DNA of 9,746 nucleotides, taken from Aadella sp043822885 (lineage in GTDB: Bacteria > Omnitrophota > Gorgyraeia > Tantalellales > Tantalellaceae). Positions within the stretch are counted from its first letter, which is position 1. Every line of letters begins with the position of its first letter. Positions 5,246 to 9,746 of the stretch are shown here, in pieces. The stretch is from NCBI GenBank assembly GCA_043822885.1, contig JBDRBI010000030.1:1-9746 (forward strand), written 5' to 3'. A program made the position numbers and the translations under genes. Below the pieces are notes generated by a model. It saw nothing but the letters and a program-made list of their open reading frames with translations. It was not told the origin of the DNA and did not search any database.

Positions 5246-5446
5246 ATGGTTAAAGGAACAGTAAAATGGTTCAACAACCAAAAAGGTTATGGGTTTATTT
5301 CCCCGGAAGAGGGCAAAGATGTATTCGTACATCATAGCGCGATTCAGGGAGACGGCTATAAGTCTTTAGATGAAGGCCAGGCAGTTGAATTTGAAATTCA
5401 GCAGGGTCCCAAAGGCGAAGAAGCTATAAACGTAATAAAACTGTAA
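5246..5446 (+). CDS. Cold-shock domain protein (CspA family)
   Basis: This 66-residue protein is a single OB-fold cold-shock domain that binds single-stranded RNA and DNA and melts RNA structure. The RNP1 motif KGYGFI (13-18) and RNP2 motif DVFVHH (25-30) are intact, as is the opening GTVKWFN. Two in-frame ATGs lie close together (5240 and 5246). AAGGAGG (5231-5237) is 8 bases from the second but only 2 from the first, so 5246 is the start. The frame is also open upstream to 5177, but that part is the terminator and untranslated leader. The leader carries a strong promoter, a mini-ORF and a terminator, which suggests regulated readthrough. Just upstream, GTATTTGCT and GTATTTGTT (5201-5218) form a 9-bp tandem. 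A strong terminator follows the stop, so the gene is monocistronic. Confidence 0.95.
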   Translation: MVKGTVKWFNNQKGYGFISPEEGKDVFVHHSAIQGDGYKSLDEGQAVEFEIQQGPKGEEAINVIKL

Positions 5447-5458
5447 TTGTAAGGTAGT

Positions 5459-5505
5459 GAACAAAAAAAAGGGAGCTGAGGTAACTCAGCTCCCTTTTTT
5501 TGTTC
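5459..5505 (+). terminator. Strong bidirectional intrinsic terminator
   Basis: GGGAGCTGAG (5471-5480) and CTCAGCTCCC (5485-5494) form a perfect 10-bp stem with loop GTAA. It is flanked by eight A on the left and seven T on the right, and closed by GAAC/GTTC. It ends the cold-shock transcript 13 bases after the stop and could work on the other strand too. Confidence 0.92.
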
Positions 5506-5506
5506 G

Positions 5507-5541
5507 GTGAACAGTGAACAGTAAACAGTGAACAGTGAATG
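5507..5541. repeat. Heptad repeat array, consensus GTGAACA
   Basis: Five 7-bp units begin at 5507, 5514, 5521, 5528 and 5535. The stretch 5526-5542 is identical over 17 bp to 7771-7787 after the EF-G-like gene. Confidence 0.75.
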
Positions 5542-5592
5542 GCCGGGGTCGTCCCGCCCAAATGATAAAGGGTACGGAAACCCCGCCCCTAC
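5541..5592. repeat. GC-rich dispersed-type repeat
   Basis: A GC-rich block with CGGGGT (5544-5549) and ACCCCG (5580-5585) as short inverted arms, ending in CCCCTAC. It contrasts with the AT-rich surroundings and resembles scattered intergenic repeats. It carries no ORF. Confidence 0.4.
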
Positions 5593-5611
5593 TCACTCCA
5601 TCCAGAACTCC

Positions 5612-5639
5612 TTGACAAACAGGGCTAGGGACATATAAT
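5612..5639 (+). promoter_or_regulatory. Perfect-consensus sigma70-type promoter
   Basis: TTGACA (5612-5617) and TATAAT (5634-5639) are exact consensus with a 16-bp spacer. Transcription would start near 5646, giving a leader of about 52 nt before the EF-G-like gene. Confidence 0.88.
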
Positions 5640-5697
5640 AATCATATTGTGACTTTCATGCCATATTTGTGTCTTATGCAAAAAGGGGGGAGTTTAA

Positions 5698-7758
5698 ATG
5701 TCCATTTCAACCAAAGATATCCGCAATATTGTGTTCCTGTCCCATTCCGGCGCGGGAAAAACCACCTTGGTAGAGAATCTGCTTTCTAGGGGAGGAACGA
5801 TCTCGAAGCCCGGGAATGTCAATGACGGGACTACCGTATCCGATTACAGTGATGACGAAAAGGAACGAAAAAATTCTATTAACCTTTCTGTTTCTTCGTA
5901 TGAAAAAGACGGAGTAAAAGTCAACCTTCTGGATACGCCGGGTTACCTTGATTATATCGGAGAAGTTACTTCGGGTGTCAGAGCCGCGGATGCTTGCGCT
6001 CTTATGGTGCATTCGGTAGGGGGAATACAGGTCGGGACAACAAAGTTTTGGAAATTAGCCCAAGCGCGGTCTCTTCCGGGTATGATAGTGGTCAGCAAGA
6101 TGGATAAAGAAAACGCCGATTTTGAAAAGGTTTTAGAAGCGATACAAAAAAGATTAGGTAAAAATTGCGTCGCGCTTTATTATCCGAACGGAAAAGGATC
6201 TACATTTTCGGGAATAGCAAATCTTCTGACAAAAGTAGGGATAGATAAACTGAAAGGCGCCGACAAAGAAAAGGCGGATAAACTTGCGGGCGAATTGACC
6301 GAGGGTATAGCCGAATCGGACGATGCGCTTTTGGAAAAATACCTGGAAGAAGGTGAACTGTCAACGGAAGATATGAAAAAAGCTTTCAGGGCCGGGGTTC
6401 TGTCGGGTAAGATCATACCGGTGATACCGGCTGCTACGGAAAAAGGTATAGGTATAGACGAGATCATGGCTATTATAAAAGACTATATGCCGTCGCCTGA
6501 AGACCGGCCCGCCGTTGAGATCCAGTCTTCAATTGAGGGAGAGGATCCTATAAAGATAGAACCGAAAACAGACGGTCCATTCGCGGCGCAGGTCTTTAAG
6601 ACGATTTCCGATCTTTATGCGGGTCAGATCTCGATATTCCGAGTTATATCCGGAAAAGCCGTCAATAATCAGTCTGTTAAAAATACGACCAGTGGCAATC
6701 CTGAAAAATTCAGCCAGATCTTCTTTCTTAGGGGAAAGGATCAGATCCAGGCGGAGGCTGTCGTTGCCGGGGATATAGCCGCTGTAGCAAAGCTTAAAGA
6801 CACTCATACCGGGGACACACTTTCTGATGATAAAAAGCCCGTTAAACTAAGCGGTATAAATTTCCCGGAAGCCGCGATAAGTTTTTCTGTCAAACCAAAA
6901 AGCCGTTCCGATGAAGATAAGATCTCCGTGGTGCTGGGTAAATTGGTAGAAGAAGATCCTACTTTCCAGATGACATTGGAGGAAGAGACGCATGAACTTG
7001 TGATATCAGGTATGGGGGAACTCCATCTTAAGACCATGCTTAACAGAATGAAAGAAAGATACGGAGTGGAAGTCGAGGTTGGGACGCCTAAAGTGGCTTA
7101 TAAAGAGACTATTTCAGGCAACGGTGATTCTAAATACCGTCACAAGAAACAATCCGGAGGAGCGGGACAGTTCGCTGAGGTGTGGATGAGAGTAGAACCT
7201 TTGGAAAGAGGTACAGGATTTGAATTTGTTGATGAAGTGGTAGGAGGAGCTATCCCGAAACAATTGGTAGGCAGCTGTGAAAAAGGTGTAATGAAAGCTC
7301 TGAAAGCCGGTCCTATAGCGGGGTATCCGGTAATAGATGTGAGGGTCGCGGTATATGACGGTAAGACCCACCCCGTTGATTCCAAAGATATTGCTTTTCA
7401 AATAGCCGCGGCACACGCGTTCCATGAATCATGCGAAAAGGCTAAGCCGGTACTCTTGGAGCCCATAATGACTATTGAACTTACCGTACCCGAAGAGAAC
7501 ATGGGAGATATAACAGGTTCTTTAAGTTCACGGCGCGGCAGAGTGCAGGGAGTGGATTCGGACGGAGGAATGCAGGTGGTAAAAGCACAGATGCCTCTTG
7601 AAGAGATATATAAATATTCCAACGAATTAAAATCACTTACCGCGGGGAGAGCTACTTATACCATGGCATTTTCACATTATGATGTCGTGCCCGGTAATAT
7701 CGTGCAGAAAATAGTGGAAATGAGCAAGAAAGATAAGAAGGAAAAGAAGGAAGAATAG
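5698..7758 (+). CDS. EF-G-like translational GTPase (EF-G2/FusA2-type)
   Basis: This 686-residue protein has the full EF-G layout: G domain (about 1-275), OB domain II (about 290-375), domain III (about 390-465), domain IV (about 466-590) and domain V (about 590-670). The P-loop is SHSGAGKT (15-22). Domain V keeps RRGRVQG and the closing AFSHYDVVPG. Two departures from classical EF-G stand out. G3 is DTPGY (79-83), with Tyr replacing the catalytic His of DTPGH. G4 is SKMD (133-136) instead of NKMD. The switch I block (SDDEKERKNSINLS) is also altered. These features mark the EF-G-like paralogue subfamily, whose cellular role is not settled. A lysine-rich tail (KKDKKEKKEE) is unusual. The start follows GGGGGAG (5686-5692). 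A main EF-G is expected elsewhere in the genome. Confidence 0.88.
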   Translation: MSISTKDIRNIVFLSHSGAGKTTLVENLLSRGGTISKPGNVNDGTTVSDYSDDEKERKNSINLSVSSYEKDGVKVNLLDTPGYLDYIGEVTSGVRAADACALMVHSVGGIQVGTTKFWKLAQARSLPGMIVVSKMDKENADFEKVLEAIQKRLGKNCVALYYPNGKGSTFSGIANLLTKVGIDKLKGADKEKADKLAGELTEGIAESDDALLEKYLEEGELSTEDMKKAFRAGVLSGKIIPVIPAATEKGIGIDEIMAIIKDYMPSPEDRPAVEIQSSIEGEDPIKIEPKTDGPFAAQVFKTISDLYAGQISIFRVISGKAVNNQSVKNTTSGNPEKFSQIFFLRGKDQIQAEAVVAGDIAAVAKLKDTHTGDTLSDDKKPVKLSGINFPEAAISFSVKPKSRSDEDKISVVLGKLVEEDPTFQMTLEEETHELVISGMGELHLKTMLNRMKERYGVEVEVGTPKVAYKETISGNGDSKYRHKKQSGGAGQFAEVWMRVEPLERGTGFEFVDEVVGGAIPKQLVGSCEKGVMKALKAGPIAGYPVIDVRVAVYDGKTHPVDSKDIAFQIAAAHAFHESCEKAKPVLLEPIMTIELTVPEENMGDITGSLSSRRGRVQGVDSDGGMQVVKAQMPLEEIYKYSNELKSLTAGRATYTMAFSHYDVVPGNIVQKIVEMSKKDKKEKKEE

Positions 7759-7793
7759 TGAAACAGTGAGCAGTGAACAGTGAATGGTGAATG
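7758..7793. repeat. Heptad repeat array, second GTGAACA-type copy
   Basis: Units of 7-8 bp begin at 7758, 7766, 7773, 7780 and 7787. The array starts on the last base of the EF-G-like stop codon. It shares 17 identical bases with the copy at 5526-5542. Confidence 0.72.
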
Positions 7794-7866
7794 GTGCGTC
7801 ATTGCGAGGAGCATAGCGACGAAGCAATCCCTTAAGAGATTGCTTCGGACCTGCGGCCCTCGCAAT

Positions 7867-8048
7867 GGGCATAATGGTCACAAAGTGTTGTTGCTCAAAA
7901 CAAAAACTGCTTATAAACAAAGAGCTTGAGTTTATAAAAAGGGCTATTTATTGAGCCCTTTTAATAAACTCCCCTAAAACATGACGTAACAGTATTAAAA
8001 ACCAGCTCTTAGGCATTGCAGCAACAACATTCTATGACCTTTATGCCC
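7867..8048. mobile_element. 182-bp MITE-like element with 29-bp TIRs and 5-bp target duplication
   Basis: The ends 7867-7895 and 8020-8048 are inverted repeats matching at 25 of 29 positions; each starts GGGCATAA and ends TGTTGTTGCT when read inward. GCAAT directly flanks both sides (7862-7866 and 8049-8053), as expected for a 5-bp target duplication. Removing the element and one GCAAT restores CCTCGCAATGACAG, which is the exact reverse complement of 9476-9489 in another copy of the host palindrome. The interior is AT-rich, has no ORF and holds a long hairpin (7928-7971). The parent transposase family is unknown to me. It ends 31 bp before the yebC start. Confidence 0.72.
7928..7971. terminator. 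Long hairpin with terminator character inside the MITE-like element
   Basis: GAGTTTAT plus AAAAGGGCT (7928-7945) pairs with AGCCCTTTT plus ATAAACTC (7954-7971): 17 of 18 pairs with an 8-nt loop. Four T follow the GC core, so it may terminate the EF-G-like transcript weakly in either direction. GTTTATAA (7930-7937) can alternatively pair with TTATAAAC (7911-7918). Confidence 0.5.
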
Positions 8049-8078
8049 GCAATGACAGATGTAAGCGGGAGGAAAAAT

Positions 8079-8834
8079 ATGTCGGGGCATTCAAAGTGGG
8101 CCAGTATAAAACATAAAAAAGGGGCGCTGGACGCCAAGCGCGGAAAAATATTCACCAAACTTATAAGAGAGATAACCGTTGCCGCCAGAGACGGCGGAGG
8201 GAATCTTGACGCTAATCCTAGGCTCAGGCTGGCTGTACAGAAAGCTAAAGAAGCCAATATGCCTTCGGATAATATAGATAGAGGCATAAAAAAAGGAACG
8301 GGAGAACTTGAAGGTGTTTCTTATGAAAACGTGTCTTTCGAGGGATATGGGCCCGGTGGTGTCGCGGTAATAGTTGAAGGTCTTACGGATAACAAGAACA
8401 GGACCACCAGTGAAGTCAGAAGCATATTTTCAAAACGCGGCGGCAATATGGCCGGCGCGGGCTCAGTAGCGTTCCAGTTCGAGAAAAAAGGTGTTTTTTT
8501 GGTAAAGATCCAAGATGCCGCCGAAGAAGAGCTTTTAGATACGGCGCTTAATGCCGGAGCGGAGGACCTTACCTCGGATGAAGATTTTTTTCAGATCATA
8601 TGCGCTCCTCAGGATTTTGATAAAGTGAGAACAGGGTTGAGTAAGAAGGAAGTAAAAGTGGAATCGGGGGAATTGAGTATGGTTCCCAAAAATTCGGTGA
8701 AGATATCCGACGTGGATATGGCAAGAAAGATATTGGCTATGGTAGAAGATCTGGAAGACAATGACGACGTGCAGAATGTATATTCTAATTTTGATATCCC
8801 TGATGAAGTTTTTAAGCAGATAGAAAGCGAATAA
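8079..8834 (+). CDS. yebC: YebC/PmpR/TACO1-family protein
   Basis: At 251 residues this is the usual YebC length. The N-terminus MSGHSKWASIKHKKGALDAKRGKIFTKL is the family signature; domain markers include NMPSDNIDRGIKKGTG and FEGYGPGGVAVIVE. The family was long described as transcriptional regulators. More recent work on some members and on mitochondrial TACO1 points to relief of ribosome stalling, so both roles should be kept in mind. The reading frame is open to 8016, but that stretch is the end of the MITE-like element. GGGAGG (8067-8072), six bases before the ATG at 8079, decides the start. The yebC-ruvC order is the classical neighbourhood. No strong promoter is visible upstream, and the inserted element may have displaced or replaced the original one. 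Confidence 0.95.
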   Translation: MSGHSKWASIKHKKGALDAKRGKIFTKLIREITVAARDGGGNLDANPRLRLAVQKAKEANMPSDNIDRGIKKGTGELEGVSYENVSFEGYGPGGVAVIVEGLTDNKNRTTSEVRSIFSKRGGNMAGAGSVAFQFEKKGVFLVKIQDAAEEELLDTALNAGAEDLTSDEDFFQIICAPQDFDKVRTGLSKKEVKVESGELSMVPKNSVKISDVDMARKILAMVEDLEDNDDVQNVYSNFDIPDEVFKQIESE

Positions 8835-8836
8835 TC

Positions 8837-8859
8837 AGTTCATAGTTGATAGTTCATAG
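8837..8859. repeat. Heptad repeat array AGTTSAT, left inverted arm
   Basis: Three 7-bp units begin at 8837, 8844 and 8851. Positions 8843-8859 are the exact reverse complement of 8939-8955 (17 bp), so the yebC-ruvC gap is bracketed by inverted heptad arrays. Confidence 0.75.
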
Positions 8860-8863
8860 AAGA

Positions 8864-8890
8864 TTGACTGATATGCTACTTAATTATAAT
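8864..8890 (+). promoter_or_regulatory. Promoter candidate for ruvC
   Basis: TTGACT (8864-8869) and TATAAT (8885-8890) are near-perfect boxes but only 15 bp apart, shorter than optimal. Both lie between the two inverted heptad arms. Transcription would start near 8897, about 63 nt before ruvC. Confidence 0.5.
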
Positions 8891-8923
8891 TTCAGAGTGT
8901 AAAAAATTGCGCATCGGTCGATC

Positions 8924-8963
8924 ACTATAAACTACGAACTATGAACTATCAACTAAACTATGA
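8924..8963. repeat. Heptad repeat array ACTATSA, right inverted arm containing the ruvC start codon
   Basis: Units begin at 8924, 8931, 8938 and 8945. After a 5-base partial unit, ACTATGA (8957-8963) follows; its ATG is the ruvC start codon (8960-8962). No Shine-Dalgarno sequence is present in the array. Confidence 0.65.
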
Positions 8964-9475
8964 AAATACTCGGCATCGATCCAGGCTTGATAAGAACCGG
9001 ATACGGGTTGATCGAAGCCGATGATAAAGGGAAAATTACCCTTATAGAAGCCGGTCTTATTAAAACATCCGCCAAAGACGGGATCTCGGATAGAGTTAAA
9101 GATATTTACGCTAGTCTGACCGAGATTATAGAAGAACATAAGCCCAAGGTCTTGGTCCTGGAAAAGTTGTATTCCCATTATAATCACCCGGCGACTTCTA
9201 TTCTTATGGGGCATGCGCGCGGTGTGATATGTTTGGCATGCGGCGTAAATAAGGTACGGTTGGTAAGTTATCCGTCAACACGTATAAAGAAATCTGTTAC
9301 CGGTAACGGAAGAGCCAGTAAGACGCAGATACAACAGATGATCAAATCTATTTTGGGGCTTAAAAACAGCCCGGAACACTTTGATGTTACCGATGCTTTG
9401 GCAATGGCCATAAGTTATGCGCGGATAGAGGGGGTTAAAAGCCAAAATTTAAAAGACAAAAGACAAAAGTTTTGA
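8960..9475 (+). CDS. ruvC: Holliday junction resolvase RuvC
   Basis: RuvC cuts Holliday junctions made during homologous recombination, with RuvAB. The 171-residue length is normal (E. coli about 173). The four acidic catalytic residues are visible: D7 in GIDPG, E68 in VLEKLY, and D142 and D145 in FDVTDALAMAI. Tyr71 stands where E. coli has the base-stacking Phe69. The start is fixed by the family opening MKILGIDPG; there is no Shine-Dalgarno sequence, because a heptad repeat runs up to the ATG. The last dozen residues (about 160-171, ending KDKRQKF) are encoded by an AAAAGAC-type heptad array, so the natural C-terminus appears replaced by repeat-encoded basic residues. This lies after the catalytic core, so activity should survive. 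ruvA and ruvB do not follow; repeat and transposon debris does. Confidence 0.93.
   Translation: MKILGIDPGLIRTGYGLIEADDKGKITLIEAGLIKTSAKDGISDRVKDIYASLTEIIEEHKPKVLVLEKLYSHYNHPATSILMGHARGVICLACGVNKVRLVSYPSTRIKKSVTGNGRASKTQIQQMIKSILGLKNSPEHFDVTDALAMAISYARIEGVKSQNLKDKRQKF
9436..9470. repeat. Heptad repeat array, consensus CAAAAGA, within ruvC
   Basis: Five 7-bp units begin at 9436, 9443, 9450, 9457 and 9464 and overlap the 3' end of ruvC. Because 7 is not a multiple of 3, each unit is read in a different frame, giving the basic tail of RuvC. Confidence 0.68.
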
Positions 9476-9516
9476 CTGTCATTGCGAGGAGGAGCAAAGC
9501 GACGACGAAGCAATCC
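9476..9516. repeat. Half-copy of the dispersed palindromic element
   Basis: CTGTCATTGCGAGG (9476-9489) and CGAAGCAATCC follow the element at 7798, with two extra triplets (an added GAG near 9490 and an added GAC near 9503). The arm is not closed locally; an inverted partner begins at 9727. Confidence 0.72.
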
Positions 9517-9533
9517 CCACGGCCCCCAGGGCT

Positions 9534-9551
9534 CCCCGGGCATGCCCGGGG
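9534..9551. repeat. Perfect 18-bp GC palindrome
   Basis: CCCCGGGCATGCCCGGGG is fully symmetric and forms a 7-bp stem with CATG loop. It lies between the palindrome half-copy and the transposase remnant and may mark the left end of the inserted element. Confidence 0.5.
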
Positions 9552-9588
9552 GTGAATGGGCGAAGCGATACTGTGGTACACTAATTAA

Positions 9589-9720
9589 ATGGAAGTAAGG
9601 AAATTAAGTCATAGCGTATACAGGGTACAATACCACGTAGTTATGGTAACGAAGTATCGATTGAAACTCTTTAATCCAGACCGCTTACGTAGTCAGGTCT
9701 GGATTCAGGACAAGGTTTAA
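9589..9720 (+). pseudogene. Truncated IS200/IS605-type transposase (TnpA N-terminus)
   Basis: A 43-codon frame begins MEVRKLSHSVYRVQYHVVMVTKYRLKLF. The HSVYRVQYHVVMVTKYR segment is the recognisable N-terminal strand of IS200-type Y1 transposases, which normally reads like YHxVWVTKYRRK. Similarity ends near residue 29. The rest is encoded by an inverted repeat (9673-9705) and then TAA. The HUH histidines and catalytic tyrosine are missing, so the fragment cannot be active. TGGTACACT (9574-9582) resembles an extended -10 box seven bases before the ATG, with no Shine-Dalgarno sequence. The fragment could be a deletion derivative keeping the 5' end of tnpA and the right-end hairpin, flanked by halves of the dispersed palindrome. 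Confidence 0.65.
9673..9705. repeat. 10-bp inverted repeat, candidate right-end hairpin of the IS200-like remnant
   Basis: AATCCAGACC (9673-9682) and GGTCTGGATT (9696-9705) form a perfect 10-bp stem with a 13-nt loop. IS200/IS605 elements carry subterminal hairpins recognised by their transposase, and this one lies where a right end would be expected. Confidence 0.55.
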
Positions 9721-9726
9721 ATTATA

Positions 9727-9746
9727 GAGATTGCTTCGCTACGCTC
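9727..9746. repeat. Inverted arm of the dispersed palindrome, cut by window end
   Basis: GAGATTGCTTCGCTACGCTC is the reverse complement of the GAGCRTAGCG...GAAGCAATC type arm seen at 7808-7829. It probably closes the half-copy begun at 9476, with about 210 bp inserted between the arms. Confidence 0.65.

Larger units (their letters stand above)
7798..8056. repeat. Dispersed palindromic element, interrupted by a small mobile element
   Basis: The outer arms are GTCATTGCGAGG (7798-7809) and CCTCGCAAT (7858-7866), the latter continued by GAC at 8054-8056. The inner arms are CGAAGCAATC (7820-7829) and GATTGCTTCG (7838-7847) around CCTTAAGA. A related half-copy lies at 9476-9516 and another at 9727-9746. 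Very similar 'CATTGCGAGG...GAAGCAATC' palindromes are scattered in many unrelated bacterial genomes. Confidence 0.8.

Noticed and set aside
7798..7867. CRISPR-like or tRNA-like structure at the palindrome
   Set aside because: There is no regularly spaced repeat array and no cloverleaf or CCA end; the sequence is a simple nested palindrome with dispersed copies.
8016..8078. N-terminal extension of YebC
   Set aside because: It reads through the inverted end of the mobile element; GGGAGG and the family signature put the start at 8079.

Overview
The window looks like a chromosomal stretch from an uncultured bacterium with a Gram-negative type envelope. Three genes encode exported or periplasmic proteins, one of them Spy/CpxP-like. 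Coding sequences are moderately AT-rich, use ATA and AGA/AGG freely and follow the standard code. The intergenic regions are crowded with short repeats. This style fits candidate phyla such as Omnitrophota, but that placement is an inference with low to moderate confidence. No tRNA, rRNA or CRISPR array was seen, and every intact gene is on the + strand.

Layout. 1-800: a HigBA-type toxin-antitoxin operon behind a near-consensus promoter with a palindromic candidate operator. 800-1065: a repeat-filled gap. 1066-1578: an exported SH3-like/coiled-coil protein. 1857-2279: a small membrane protein that may be translated from a leaderless mRNA. 2530-2817: a small exported protein. 2916-3935: a tight pair encoding a Spy-like periplasmic protein and the thiol peroxidase Tpx. 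4036-5064: a pyruvate kinase lacking the C-terminal domain. 5082-5505: a cold-shock protein gene whose leader holds a six-codon ORF overlapping an intrinsic terminator. 5612-7758: a perfect-consensus promoter and an EF-G-like GTPase. 8079-9475: the classical yebC-ruvC neighbourhood. 9476-9746: a half-copy of a dispersed palindrome and a decayed IS200-type transposase.

Three signals stand out. First, the cold-shock gene has the order promoter, mini-ORF with good ribosome binding site, terminator, gene; this resembles translation-coupled attenuation. Second, a 182-bp element with 29-bp terminal inverted repeats (25/29 identical) and a 5-bp target duplication (GCAAT) sits inside the right arm of a dispersed palindrome just upstream of yebC; the uninterrupted target can be rebuilt from another copy in the same window. 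Third, nearly all intergenic repeats share a 7-bp period although their sequences differ from site to site. One such array encodes the last dozen residues of RuvC, and another carries the ruvC start codon.

Functionally the genes mix housekeeping roles (glycolysis, translation, recombination, RNA chaperoning) with envelope and oxidative stress defence (Spy-like protein plus Tpx). They are separated by mobile or repetitive DNA that seems to supply promoters, leaders and even coding ends.
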